DNA from: Schumannella luteola
GTDB taxonomy: Bacteria; Actinomycetota; Actinomycetes; Actinomycetales; Microbacteriaceae
Reading direction: 5' to 3'
DNA: 64,000 nucleotides
NCBI RefSeq assembly: GCF_013408685.1
Contig: NZ_JACBZY010000001.1
Location: 1,426,001-1,490,000 of the forward strand
In this document: piece after piece, positions 19,219 to 27,875 of the stretch
How the letters are laid out: each line of letters opens with the position of its first letter
Position numbering within the stretch: position 1 is the first letter of the stretch
The notes under the pieces: generated by a model
The model's input: the letters and a program-made list of their open reading frames with translations, nothing else
Databases searched by the model: none
What the model was told of the DNA's origin: nothing
Made by a program: the position numbers and the translations under genes

Positions 19219-19298
19219 CTCTGCGCGGGCGCTTTCGCGGATTGCGGGAAAGGGATGCGGGTTAGGGGAATCATGAAGAAGAATTGCTGGCGCGCGGA

Positions 19299-19331
19299 GA
19301 TAATGTGCGACTAATCCGCTTTCCGCATTAG
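19299..19331 (+). promoter_or_regulatory. lsr2 promoter region with dyad
   Basis: GATAAT (19299-19304) is a good -10 element in a locally AT-rich patch. A dyad CTAAT (19311-19315) - ATTAG (19327-19331) lies just downstream, between the predicted start point and the lsr2 ATG. It could be an operator, for example for autorepression. No clear -35 element. Confidence 0.45.
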
Positions 19332-19341
19332 TGTTCGGTTT

Positions 19342-19713
19342 ATGGCGCGACGCACAGTGATCCAGTTCACCGACGACCTCAGCGGCGAGGACCTGCCCGA
19401 CGGCACCCGCTCGACGACCTTCGCCTTCAACGGCGTGCAGTACTCGATCGACCTCTCCGACGACAACGTCGCCAAGCTCGAGGCCGCGCTGCAGCCCTTC
19501 ATCGACGCCGGCACCCGCGTCGGCGCCCCCTCGGGACTGCGCCGCTCCGGCGCCCGCGCCGCCGGCTCCGGCGGGTCGGGATCGAGCGGCAGCGGCCGCA
19601 GCCCCGAAGACCTCGCCGCGATCCGCGAATGGGCGAACGCCAACGGCTACAGCGTCGGCGACCGCGGTCGCGTCAAGGGCGAGATCCTCGACGCCTACGA
19701 CAAGGCGCACTGA
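19342..19713 (+). CDS. lsr2: Lsr2 nucleoid-associated protein
   Basis: H-NS-like DNA-bridging protein that silences AT-rich and foreign DNA in actinobacteria. 123 residues. The N-terminal oligomerisation domain begins MARRTVIQFTDDLSGEDL and includes VQYSIDLSDDNVAKLEAAL. It is followed by a Gly/Ser-rich linker and a C-terminal DNA-binding domain (EDLAAIREWANANGYSVGDRGRVKGEI) with the RGR AT-hook-like motif. Typical length. It has its own promoter and a strong terminator 84 bases after the stop, so it is monocistronic. Confidence 0.97.
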   Translation: MARRTVIQFTDDLSGEDLPDGTRSTTFAFNGVQYSIDLSDDNVAKLEAALQPFIDAGTRVGAPSGLRRSGARAAGSGGSGSSGSGRSPEDLAAIREWANANGYSVGDRGRVKGEILDAYDKAH

Positions 19714-19796
19714 GCCGAGCCGCCGTCGTCGTCGCCCGGCGCGACGACGCCGCGCGATCGGAAGCGACCACCGGCCGCGTTCCGACCACACGACCT

Positions 19797-19827
19797 CGAT
19801 GGGCCCCGCCAGGTGCGGGGCCCATCG
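19797..19827 (+). terminator. Hairpin terminator after lsr2
   Basis: A perfect 13-bp GC-rich stem (19797-19809 with 19815-19827), loop CAGGT, no long T-run. Confidence 0.65.
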
Positions 19828-19929
19828 GCGTGTGCCGGCGGGCTCGGGGAGTTGCGCGGGTCGCGCTGCGTGAAGAGGCCACCAGTGCGCCTCTGCCCGC
19901 ACCGCAGGCCGGCCCCAGGCGGGCGCTCG

Positions 19930-19935
19930 TAGGAT
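19930..19935 (+). promoter_or_regulatory. -10 element of the PBP4-like gene (leaderless)
   Basis: TAGGAT, 6 bases before GTG 19942, which would make the mRNA start at the start codon. Confidence 0.5.
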
Positions 19936-19941
19936 GACGGC

Positions 19942-21606
19942 GTGACGGACGAGACGCCGCCGCGTGACGGCGAGAGCAGGCGAGGGACAGATCCCGAGCC
20001 GTCGGCGAGCGCTCCCGAGCCCGTCGGCTCCGTGCCTCCTGCGTCTGATCCGGCACCGGGATCGCCGGACTCCGTGACCGCCGCGCCGCACCCCGCACCG
20101 GGATCGCCGCATCCCGCACCGGGATCGCCGGCCCCCGCATCCTCCGCCGCGTCCGCGTCCAGCGCCCCGCCGCGCGATCGCCTCGCCGGCGTCGTCGCGC
20201 GACTCCGCGAGCGTCGGCTGCTGATCGGCGCGCTCGCCTTCGTCGCCGCGTTCGCCCTGCTCGGCACCCTCGCTGTCGCCGGCGGTCACGAGATGGCCGT
20301 GAGCCGCGCGGCCGCCGAGGAGAAGGCCGACGACGCCGCCTCCGCGAAGCCGAGCGCGCGCCCGCGACCCGACACGATCCCCGCGCCCCTGCGACTGCGC
20401 AGCTGCTCGATCAGCCCGCTCGCCGCCGACGGCCGGCTCGGCACCTTCGAGGGCACCGTCATCTCGGCGACCGGCGGCGACGCCCTCTACGACCGCGGCG
20501 GTGCGACCCCGGTGCGCCCCGGCTCCGCCATGAAGCTGCTCACGGCCGGAGCCGCGCTCAGCGTGCTCGGGCCCGACTACCGCATCCCGACCACCGTGAT
20601 CGACGCCGGAGACGACTCGATCGCGGTCGTCGGCCACGGGGACGTCACCCTCAGCGGGCTGCCGGCCGGCGGCGTCTCGGTCTACGCCGGCGCTCCGCGG
20701 CTCGCAGACCTGCTCAGCACGGCCGCGAAGGCCTGGGGTGAGCGTCACCCGGGCAAGAAGATCGCGAAGGTCGTGCTCGACGCGAGCTACTGGGGCACGG
20801 GCGACAGCTGGGATGCGTCGTGGCCGACCACGCTGCAGACCACCGGCGTCGTGTCGAAGGTGACCTCGCTGCAGCTCGACGGCGACCGTGCCGACCCGGC
20901 TGCGGCGATCAGCCCGCGCTCCGACGACCCGGTCGCCGCGGTCGGCCCGAAGGCGCTCGCGGCGCTGCGGGCGGCGGCGCCCGCTCTCGTCGCCGACGAC
21001 GCCACGACCCTCGCCGCGACCGCCCCCGCGGGCGGCACCGAGATCGCCCAGGTGCAGTCGCAGCCGATCTCGCAGCTGGTCGGTCAGATGCTCACCCTCG
21101 ACGACGCGACGCTCGCCGAGACGCTCGGCCGGCTCGTCTCGAAGAAGCAGGGCGACGGCGGCAGCGCGGCGTCGCTCACCGGAACCTATGCGACGGCGCT
21201 CGCCGGCTACGGCGTCGCGACCACCGGCATCGTCGTGCACGACGGCTCCGGGCTCAGCGACCAGAACGCCGTCTCGGCGGTCTTCCTCTCGCGTTTCGCC
21301 GCCGAGATCGCGCAGGGCCACGACGAGCTCGCGCTGCTGCGCAGCCAGCTGGGCCGCAGCGGCCAGAGCGGCGCGCTGGCGGGGCGCTTCGGCGGCACCG
21401 GCGCGGCCGACGGCGCGGTCGAGGCCTTCAGCGGCGGCGGCCCGGGGGTGCGCACGCTGATCGGAACCGTGCAGTCCGCCGACGGCACCATGCTCGCCTT
21501 CGCCTTCCTCGGCGTCGGCGACGCCGTGAACGAGAGCGCCGATCCCGCGCTCGACGCGCTCGCCGCGGCGCTGCGCGACTGCGGCGCGAATCTGTCCAGC
21601 ATCTGA
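19942..21606 (+). CDS. dacB: D-alanyl-D-alanine carboxypeptidase/endopeptidase-like (S13, PBP4 type) with altered KTG motif
   Basis: 554 residues. A cytoplasmic Pro/Ser/Ala-rich region of about 90 residues with PAPGSP repeats is followed by one membrane helix (about 92-114) and an extracytoplasmic S13 domain. The SxxK motif is Ser195-Ala-Met-Lys198 in RPGSAMKLL, and the SxN region is HDGSGLSDQN (about 434-442). At the position of the third motif, KTG, the sequence reads FSG (496-498, in VEAFSGGGPGVRTLIG), so the lysine is missing. S13 enzymes trim peptidoglycan peptides. Activity of this one is doubtful. GTG 19942 is probably leaderless. Confidence 0.87.
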   Translation: MTDETPPRDGESRRGTDPEPSASAPEPVGSVPPASDPAPGSPDSVTAAPHPAPGSPHPAPGSPAPASSAASASSAPPRDRLAGVVARLRERRLLIGALAFVAAFALLGTLAVAGGHEMAVSRAAAEEKADDAASAKPSARPRPDTIPAPLRLRSCSISPLAADGRLGTFEGTVISATGGDALYDRGGATPVRPGSAMKLLTAGAALSVLGPDYRIPTTVIDAGDDSIAVVGHGDVTLSGLPAGGVSVYAGAPRLADLLSTAAKAWGERHPGKKIAKVVLDASYWGTGDSWDASWPTTLQTTGVVSKVTSLQLDGDRADPAAAISPRSDDPVAAVGPKALAALRAAAPALVADDATTLAATAPAGGTEIAQVQSQPISQLVGQMLTLDDATLAETLGRLVSKKQGDGGSAASLTGTYATALAGYGVATTGIVVHDGSGLSDQNAVSAVFLSRFAAEIAQGHDELALLRSQLGRSGQSGALAGRFGGTGAADGAVEAFSGGGPGVRTLIGTVQSADGTMLAFAFLGVGDAVNESADPALDALAAALRDCGANLSSI

Positions 21607-21638
21607 GCGCGGGCATCCGCGAGCAAGGAGGTACGCCG

Positions 21639-22220
21639 ATGGCGGCAGCGACCAGGGCTCTGCTGATCGTGGATGTGCAGAACGACTTCACCGAGGGCGG
21701 CGCGCTCGGCGTGCGCGGCGGGGCGGCGGTCGCCGCGGGCGTGACTCAGCTGCTCGGCGACGACCCGGAGCGCTACGGGCTCGTCGTCGCCTCGCGCGAC
21801 TGGCACCACGGCGACGACACCAATGGCGGGCACTTCGCCGACGGCGCCGAGCCCGACTACGTCGAGACCTGGCCGGTGCACTGCGTCGCCGACACCCTCG
21901 GCGCCGAGTACCACCCAGCGCTCGATGCCTCGCTCATCGACGTGCACGTGAAGAAGGGGCAGGGCGTTCCCGCCTACTCGGCCTTCGAGGGGACCCTCGC
22001 CGACGGCAGCACGCTCGCCGACGAGCTGGCCCGCCGCGGCATCGACGAGGTGGATGTGGTGGGCATCGCGACCGATTACTGCGTGCGTGCCAGCGCCCTC
22101 GACGCGCTGCGCGGCGGACGCCGGGTGCGCATCCTGACCTCGCTCATCGCCGGTGTCGCCCCGGAGTCGTCGACCGCGGCCCTCGCCGAGCTCGCGGCCG
22201 CCGGGGCCGTGCTGGTCTAG
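21639..22220 (+). CDS. pncA: Nicotinamidase / isochorismatase family
   Basis: Converts nicotinamide to nicotinate for NAD salvage. 193 residues with the catalytic Asp in LLIVDVQNDF, the metal-site motif SRDWHHGDDTNGGHF, the Lys in VHVKKGQGV and the nucleophilic Cys in IATDYCVRAS. ATG 21639 has a strong AAGGAGG 7 bases upstream. It starts 32 bases after the PBP4-like gene and may be cotranscribed with it, though the functions do not suggest a link. Confidence 0.93.
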   Translation: MAAATRALLIVDVQNDFTEGGALGVRGGAAVAAGVTQLLGDDPERYGLVVASRDWHHGDDTNGGHFADGAEPDYVETWPVHCVADTLGAEYHPALDASLIDVHVKKGQGVPAYSAFEGTLADGSTLADELARRGIDEVDVVGIATDYCVRASALDALRGGRRVRILTSLIAGVAPESSTAALAELAAAGAVLV

Positions 22221-22272
22221 CCACCGTCGGCCGGCGCGTCGTCAGCCGCGCGGCATCGCGCGGGGCGGCTGC

Positions 22273-24183
22273 TCAGACGAGCAGCTGGTGCCGCGCGAGC
22301 TCGCGGTAGAGCGGCGTCGACTCGAGCAGCTCGGCGTGGGTTCCGATGCCGGCGACCCGGCCGCCGTCGAGCACGATGATGCGGTCGCTGTCGACGACCG
22401 TCGAGAGGCGGTGCGCGATCACGAGCAGCGTGCGGTCGGCGGCGACGCGGTCGATGGCCTCGCGCAGCAGCTGCTCGTTGACGCCGTCGAGCGCGGCCGT
22501 CGCCTCGTCGAGCAGCAGCACGGGCGGGGCCGCGAGCAGCGCCCGGGCGATCGCGAGGCGCTGACGCTCGCCGCCGGAGAGCATGACGCCGTCCTCGCCG
22601 ACGGGCGCGTCGAGGCCGAGCTCGTTGCGCTCGAGCACGGCGCCGAGATTGACCTCGCGCAGCACGCGGATGCAGTCCTCGTCGCTCGCTCCCGATGCCG
22701 CCAGCGTCAGGTTCTGGCGCAGCGTGCCGGCCAGCACCGGCGCATCCTGCTCGACGTAGCCCAGCTGCGACCGCAGTTCGCCGCGGTCGATCGTGCGCAC
22801 ATCCCGCTCGCCGAACAGCACGCGCCCGCTGTCGGCGTCGTAGAAGCGCTCGATGAGAGCGAGGATCGTGCTCTTGCCCGCGCCCGACGGCCCGACGAGC
22901 GCGGTGCGCTGCCCCTTCGGCACCGCGAAGGAGACGCCCTTGAGCACGGTGCGATCGCGCGGCTCGGCGACGGTGCCGACCGCGGCGGCGATCTCCTTCT
23001 CGCGCTCGGTGCGGTGCGCGGCCTCGGGGTAGCGGAACACGACCTCGTCGAAGCGGATCGCCGCATCCTCGTGCTCGTCGACGGCCAGCGCCGTCACGGC
23101 CCCGCTCACGACCGGCGCGACCGAGAGGCTCGTCGCGCGGGCGGCGGTCGCCGCATCCCCCTCGCTCTCGCTCGGGATCGCGATGATCTCGCGGATGCGG
23201 CCCAGCGCGCCGAGCGCCTGGTTGACCGAGGTGATCGCACCGAAGGCGGTGGCCAGCGGCATGATCATGAGGAACAGGAAGAGGATGAACGCGACCAGGC
23301 TCGCGACCGTGATCGCTCCGCTCGCGACGCGGAATCCGCCGACGCCGAGCACCACCAGGAACGAGGCCTGCATCGCGATGCCCGCGATCGGCACGATCAG
23401 CGCCGACACCTTGGCGACGCGGATGCCGGCGCCCCAGGCCGCGTCGGCGTCCTTCTCGATCTCGGCGCCCTCGCGCTCGGTCGCGCCGGCCGCGCGCACG
23501 GTGCGGATCGCACTGACGGCGCGCTCGACCGAGGCGGCCAGGTCGCCGACGCGCTCCTGCTGCTGGCGGCTGGCGACACGCACGCGCCCGCTCAGCAGCA
23601 CGACCGCGACGATCGAGACGGCGACGACCAGCACGGTCAACCCGAGCAGCACCGGATCGATGACGGCCATGCCGATGATCGCGCCGATGAAGACGACGGC
23701 GCCGCCGACCGCATCCACCAGACCCTGGGTCATGACCGCGTAGAGCAGGGTCGTATCGCTGCCGACGCGCGAGACCAGGTCGCCGGTGCGGCGCAGGTCG
23801 AACTCGGTGATCGGCAGGTGCAGGATGCGGCGCACGAGCTGCACGCGCGCCGAGCGCACGACGCTGGTTCCGGTGCGCTGCAGCAGGTAGTGCTGCACGG
23901 CCGAGATGAGCGCGCTCACGACGACCAGCGCGATGAGCAGCCAGGTGAGCGGGCCGAGGCTCGCGCCCTTCTCGACGCGGCCGATGACCGTGCTGACCAG
24001 GGCGGGCTGCGCGAGCGAGGCGGCCGCGCCGACGAGGCTCAGCAGCACGACCGCGATGAGGGCCCCGCGGTGCTCGGTCAGGTAGGGCAGCAGGTCGCGC
24101 AGCGAGGCGCGCGGGCCGTCGTCCTTCGCCGGGCGGGCGAAGGGGCTGCGGCGCGCAGGGGCGGGGGATGCGGGGGAGCTCAC
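22273..24183 (-). CDS. ABC exporter half-transporter (fused membrane and ATPase domains)
   Basis: 636 residues. A type I ABC exporter membrane domain with six helices (about residues 30-330) is fused to a nucleotide-binding domain. Walker A is GPSGAGKST, the signature LSGGERQRLAIARAL, Walker B VLLLDEATAALD and the switch histidine is in VIAHRLSTV. It should act as a homodimer exporting lipids, drugs or peptides (MsbA/BmrA-like). The GTG at 24183 follows TGGAGAG. A -10 element TACGGT lies at 24238-24243 on the minus strand. The longer upstream frame is not coding. It converges on pncA. Confidence 0.9.
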   Translation of the reverse strand: MSSPASPAPARRSPFARPAKDDGPRASLRDLLPYLTEHRGALIAVVLLSLVGAAASLAQPALVSTVIGRVEKGASLGPLTWLLIALVVVSALISAVQHYLLQRTGTSVVRSARVQLVRRILHLPITEFDLRRTGDLVSRVGSDTTLLYAVMTQGLVDAVGGAVVFIGAIIGMAVIDPVLLGLTVLVVAVSIVAVVLLSGRVRVASRQQQERVGDLAASVERAVSAIRTVRAAGATEREGAEIEKDADAAWGAGIRVAKVSALIVPIAGIAMQASFLVVLGVGGFRVASGAITVASLVAFILFLFLMIMPLATAFGAITSVNQALGALGRIREIIAIPSESEGDAATAARATSLSVAPVVSGAVTALAVDEHEDAAIRFDEVVFRYPEAAHRTEREKEIAAAVGTVAEPRDRTVLKGVSFAVPKGQRTALVGPSGAGKSTILALIERFYDADSGRVLFGERDVRTIDRGELRSQLGYVEQDAPVLAGTLRQNLTLAASGASDEDCIRVLREVNLGAVLERNELGLDAPVGEDGVMLSGGERQRLAIARALLAAPPVLLLDEATAALDGVNEQLLREAIDRVAADRTLLVIAHRLSTVVDSDRIIVLDGGRVAGIGTHAELLESTPLYRELARHQLLV

Positions 24184-24314
24184 GGTTCTCTCCAGGGCGC
24201 GGGGGTCTCGGCCGGGCCGACGCCCGGGGCGCGGTCCACCGTAGAGCGTCCCACATCCCCGCTCGGAGGTGGCTCCGGGCGGCCCGTCGTCCGGGGCCGT
24301 GGCACGATGGCGGC

Positions 24315-24650
24315 ATGACGACCGCCGCGCCCGCACCCCGTGTGCTCGGGCCGGTCGTCGACGACGCGACCCGCTGCATCCACTACCGCAGCGAGCTCGA
24401 CGTGATCGCGATCCGCTTCGCCTGCTGCGGCGACTACTACCCGTGCCACGCGTGCCATGCCGAGACCGTCGACCACCCGGCCGAGGTCTGGCCGCTCGAT
24501 GCGCGCGACACCCGGGCGGTGCTGTGCGGCGAATGCAAGGCCGAGCTGACGATCGCCGAGTACCTCGCGGCCGACTCCTCGTGCCCGCGCTGCGGCGCCG
24601 GATTCAACCCGGGATGCGCGCTGCACACCCACCTGTACTTCGCCGTCTGA
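24315..24650 (+). CDS. CHY-type zinc-finger protein
   Basis: 111 residues, rich in Cys and His: CIHY, FACCGDYYPCHACH, VLCGECKAEL, CPRCGAGFNPGCALH. This is the zf-CHY pattern known from bacterial single-domain proteins and from eukaryotic RCHY1/Hot13, binding several zinc ions. The bacterial role is not established. The start codon lies 6 bases after CACGAT, a possible weak -10, so it may be leaderless. Alone on its strand, before an ABC-2 operon. Confidence 0.85.
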   Translation: MTTAAPAPRVLGPVVDDATRCIHYRSELDVIAIRFACCGDYYPCHACHAETVDHPAEVWPLDARDTRAVLCGECKAELTIAEYLAADSSCPRCGAGFNPGCALHTHLYFAV

Positions 24651-24677
24651 GCGGATGCGGCGCGATCGTAGACGCTG

Positions 24678-24706
24678 TTCACGATGTCGCACGGTCTGTC
24701 TAGGGT
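24678..24706 (+). promoter_or_regulatory. Promoter of the ABC-2 operon (leaderless)
   Basis: TTCACG (24678-24683), 17-base spacer, TAGGGT (24701-24706). GTG 24713 follows after 6 bases, so the transcript should begin at the start codon. Confidence 0.55.
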
Positions 24707-24712
24707 GAACCC

Positions 24713-25648
24713 GTGAGCGAACCTGTCATCCACGCCGCCGGTCTCACGAAGGTCTACGGCGAGACCGTCGCGGTCGGCGGCATCGACTTCGACGTGCCGC
24801 CGGGGGAGTCGTTCGGGCTGCTCGGGCCGAACGGCGCCGGCAAGTCGACGACGATGCGGATGGTCGGGGCGGTGTCGACGCGCACAGCCGGCGAGCTGAG
24901 CATCCTGGGGCTCGATCCCGACCGCCACGGCCCCGAGATCCGCGCGCAGCTCGGCGTCGTGCCGCAGCTCGACAACCTCGACATGGAGCTGCAGGCGCGC
25001 GAGAACCTGCTCGTCTACGGCCGCTACTTCGGGCTCCCGCGCCGGGTGATCGCGCAGCGTGCCGACGAGCTGCTCGCCTTCGCCCAGCTGGAAGACAAGG
25101 CGAAGAGCAAGGTCGACGACCTCTCCGGCGGCATGAAGCGCCGTCTCACGATCGCCCGCGCGCTCATCAACGACCCGCGCATCCTGCTGCTCGACGAGCC
25201 GACGACCGGCCTCGACCCGCAGGCGCGGCACATCCTCTGGGATCGCCTGTTCCGCCTCAAGGAGCAGGGCACGACGCTCGTGCTCACGACCCACTACATG
25301 GATGAGGCCGAGCAGCTCTGCGACCGGCTCGTCGTGGTCGACAAGGGGCAGATCATGGCCGAGGGCAGCCCGGCGGCGCTCATCCGCCAGCACTCGACGC
25401 GCGAGGTGGTCGAGGTGCGCTTCGGCTCGGACCGTAACGCGGATGCGGCGAAGCGCATCGGCGCGATCGCCGGCCTGGGCGAGCGCATCGAGGAGCTGCC
25501 CGACCGGGTGCTCGTCTACGCCGACAACGGCGAGCACGCGCTCGCCGCCGTGATCGAGAGCGGACTCGAGCCCGTCACCTCGCTCGTGCGGCGGTCGAGC
25601 CTCGAGGACGTCTTCCTGCGGCTCACGGGAAGGTCGCTGATCGAATGA
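24713..25648 (+). CDS. ABC-2 type transporter ATP-binding protein (NodI/DrrA-like)
   Basis: 311 residues. Walker A GPNGAGKST, Q-loop VVPQLDNLD, signature LSGGMKRRLTIARALI, Walker B ILLLDEPTTGLD and the switch His in TTHYMDEAEQLCDR are all present. The C-terminal extension (about residues 225-311) is typical of the DrrA/NodI subfamily. It energises the two permeases encoded next, with which it overlaps by 4 bases (ATGA). The likely substrate is a drug or lipid-linked molecule; this cannot be narrowed down. Confidence 0.94.
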   Translation: MSEPVIHAAGLTKVYGETVAVGGIDFDVPPGESFGLLGPNGAGKSTTMRMVGAVSTRTAGELSILGLDPDRHGPEIRAQLGVVPQLDNLDMELQARENLLVYGRYFGLPRRVIAQRADELLAFAQLEDKAKSKVDDLSGGMKRRLTIARALINDPRILLLDEPTTGLDPQARHILWDRLFRLKEQGTTLVLTTHYMDEAEQLCDRLVVVDKGQIMAEGSPAALIRQHSTREVVEVRFGSDRNADAAKRIGAIAGLGERIEELPDRVLVYADNGEHALAAVIESGLEPVTSLVRRSSLEDVFLRLTGRSLIE

Positions 25649-26562
25649 GCTCCGCGACTCCGAACGCGGGCGCGGGCGCCGGTGCGCCGTCGCCGGGCAC
25701 GGGCCCCGGCTCCTCGACGACGGGCGGCGCCCGGCCGTACCCGACCCGTGACGAGCTGCTCGCGACCGGCTCCCGACCGCGCCGGCTCGGCCCGCTGTTC
25801 GTCGCCGAGCACCAGCTGCGCACCATGAGCAAGTTCGGCGTGACGATGATCGCGACCGCGACGGGCACGCCCCTCATCTACCTCTTCGCCTTCGGCGTCG
25901 GGCTCGCGACGCTCATCACCGGCAACGTCGGCCCCGGCGGTGCGAACGGGCCTGTCAGCTACATCGAGTTCGTGGCGCCGGCGCTGCTGGTCACCGCCGG
26001 CACGCTCGTCGCGACCGAGGAGTTCACCTTCGGCATCCTGCTCGGGCTGAAGTGGAACCCGGTGTTCGTCGGCATGAACGCGGCGCCGATCTCCGGCCCG
26101 CAGATCGTGACCGGGCACTTCCTCTTCGCGGCCGTGCGCATGACGATCACGGTCACCATCTACTACCTGGTGATCCTGCTGTTCGGGGCGATGCCCTCGC
26201 CCGCCGGCGTGCTGCTCATCCCGATCGGCCTGCTGGCCGGCTTCTCCTGGACCCTCGTCGCGGCCTACGCCGCCACGATCAAGGAGGACAAGGGGCAGTT
26301 CGCGGTGCTGCAGCGCGTCGTGATCCTGCCGCTCACCCTGTTCAGCGGAACCGTCTTCCCGCTGACCCAGCTGCCCGTCTACCTGCAGCCGATCGGATGG
26401 CTCTCGCCGCTCTGGCACGCGAGCGAGCTCGGCCGTCAGGTCGCCTACGGTCCGACCGAGCCGTTCTGGCTCACGCTCGTGCACCTCGCCTACCTGCTGG
26501 CGCTCGCCGCGGTCGGCTGGCTGCTCTGTCAGCGCATCGTGAAGCGGAGGCTCGACAAGTGA
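25645..26562 (+). CDS. ABC-2 type permease, first of two
   Basis: 305 residues. A disordered Gly/Ala/Pro N-terminus of about 45 residues is followed by six predicted membrane helices of the ABC-2 permease fold. Recognisable are LIYLFAFGVGL, ISGPQIVTGHFLFAAVRM, the helix LLIPIGLLAGFSWTLVAAYA and the re-entrant region LFSGTVFPLTQLP, as in NodJ-like permeases. It is coupled to the ATPase at its start and to the second permease at its end (GTGA). Confidence 0.9.
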   Translation: MSSATPNAGAGAGAPSPGTGPGSSTTGGARPYPTRDELLATGSRPRRLGPLFVAEHQLRTMSKFGVTMIATATGTPLIYLFAFGVGLATLITGNVGPGGANGPVSYIEFVAPALLVTAGTLVATEEFTFGILLGLKWNPVFVGMNAAPISGPQIVTGHFLFAAVRMTITVTIYYLVILLFGAMPSPAGVLLIPIGLLAGFSWTLVAAYAATIKEDKGQFAVLQRVVILPLTLFSGTVFPLTQLPVYLQPIGWLSPLWHASELGRQVAYGPTEPFWLTLVHLAYLLALAAVGWLLCQRIVKRRLDK

Positions 26563-27416
26563 GCAGCACGACGGCGCGCGTCGCCGCCGCCCGCTCGCGG
26601 GGCGACGGAACCGGCCCCCGTCGCCGCGGCGGAGGCGTGCGCGCGCTCTACGCCGGCAACGCCCGCTCGGTCGTCGTGCGCGGCCTCGTCGCCACCCGCA
26701 GCACCAACTGGATCGTCGTGCTCACCGGCGTCGTCGAGCCGGTGTTCTACCTGCTCTCGCTCGGCGTCGGGCTCGGCGGCTATGTGACCGGCGTGACCGA
26801 CCCGGCCGGCAACCCGATCAGCTACGCCGCGTTCATCGCGCCGGCGCTGCTCGCGGTCTCGGCGATGAACGGCGCCGTCTACGACTCCACCTGGAACGTC
26901 TTCTTCAAGATGCACTTCGGCAAGCTCTATCAGGGCATGCTCGCCACGAGTCTCGGGCCGCTCGACATCGCCCTCGGCGAGATCCTGCTCGCGCTGCTGC
27001 GCGGCGGCGTCTATGGCACGATCTTCCTCGTCGTCATGACCGCGCTCGGGCTGAACCTGTCGTGGACGGCCGTGCTCGCCCTGCCCGCCCTGCTGCTCAT
27101 CGCCTTCGGCTTCGCGAGCATCGGCATGGCGATCACGAGCTACCTGAAGACCTTCCAGCACATGGACTGGATCCAGTTCGTCATGCTGCCGATGTTCCTG
27201 CTGTCGGCGACGTTCTATCCGCTCACGGTCTACCCCGAGCCGATCCAGTGGTTCATCCAGGCCATGCCGCTCTGGCACGGCGTCGAGCTCATCCGCAGCC
27301 TGACGACCGGGGCGATCGGGCCGATGCTGCTCGTGCACGTCGCCTACTACGCGGTGATGGTCGCGATCGGCATGGTGTTCACGACGCGGCGGCTGCGGGC
27401 CCTCTTCCTCGACTGA
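26559..27416 (+). CDS. ABC-2 type permease, second of two
   Basis: 285 residues, similar in plan to the preceding permease: EPVFYLLSLGVGLGGYV, SLGPLDIALGEILLALLRGG, MFLLSATFYPLTVYPEPIQW. Six helices are expected. The two permeases probably form a heterodimer with two copies of the ATPase. The start GTG at 26559 overlaps the previous stop; a longer frame upstream is a shadow. No clear terminator follows before the convergent acetyltransferase gene. Confidence 0.9.
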   Translation: MSSTTARVAAARSRGDGTGPRRRGGGVRALYAGNARSVVVRGLVATRSTNWIVVLTGVVEPVFYLLSLGVGLGGYVTGVTDPAGNPISYAAFIAPALLAVSAMNGAVYDSTWNVFFKMHFGKLYQGMLATSLGPLDIALGEILLALLRGGVYGTIFLVVMTALGLNLSWTAVLALPALLLIAFGFASIGMAITSYLKTFQHMDWIQFVMLPMFLLSATFYPLTVYPEPIQWFIQAMPLWHGVELIRSLTTGAIGPMLLVHVAYYAVMVAIGMVFTTRRLRALFLD

Positions 27417-27434
27417 GGGGATGCGTCGGCCGGC

Positions 27435-27722
27435 TCAGCGCGCGAGCAGCCCCGCGCGCTCGGGGTGCGCGTCGAACCACTGCGCCACGTACCAGCACAT
27501 CGGCACGACTCGGCGTGCGGAGTTCTGCTCCACGTCGTCGATCGCGAAGTCGACGAGCTTCTCGGCCCAGCCGTGTCCGCGGTGCTGCGGCTTGGTGAAG
27601 GTGTGCGGGAACGAGATCTGCTCGCCGAGAACCCGGTAGTCGAGCACGCTCACGAGTTCGCCGTCGACGCTGAGCGCGTAGCGCGACGCATCCTTCTGGT
27701 CCTCGATCACGACATCCGCCAT
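27435..27722 (-). CDS. Small GNAT-family N-acetyltransferase (NATD1/YidJ-like)
   Basis: 95 residues, one short acetyltransferase fold. ALSVDGELVSVLDYRVLG and ISFPHTFTKPQHRGHGWAEKLVDFAIDD contain the acetyl-CoA-binding turn Q-x-R-G-x-G/A. It ends PMCWYVAQWFDAHPE, characteristic of the YidJ/NATD1 subgroup (DUF4442-unrelated 'Gcn5-related' small type). The substrate is unknown. The ATG is preceded at 6 bases by CACACT, a possible leaderless -10. It lies between convergent operons. Confidence 0.88.
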   Translation of the reverse strand: MADVVIEDQKDASRYALSVDGELVSVLDYRVLGEQISFPHTFTKPQHRGHGWAEKLVDFAIDDVEQNSARRVVPMCWYVAQWFDAHPERAGLLAR

Positions 27723-27793
27723 GACCCCAGTGTGCGCGAAAGGGCGGCGGAGCGCTGGGTGCGGGGCGCTGGATGCTGCCCGCTGGATGCGCG

Positions 27794-27827
27794 AGAGCCC
27801 GGCGCCGCGAGTGCGGCACCGGGCTCT
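27794..27827. terminator. Hairpin terminator of the MHS permease gene
   Basis: A 15-bp stem with one mismatch (27794-27808 with 27813-27827), loop GAGT. It lies 48 bases beyond the permease stop. Confidence 0.6.
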
Positions 27828-27875
27828 GGGCGCGAGACGGCGACCGGGGCGGCCGCCGACGTCAGCGCGGGTCGC

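Noticed and set aside
25645-27416. Overlapping 454-codon frame from 26052 as one large protein with the second permease
   Set aside because: Its first part is the +1 shadow of the first permease. The second permease starts at GTG 26559 in the usual overlap.
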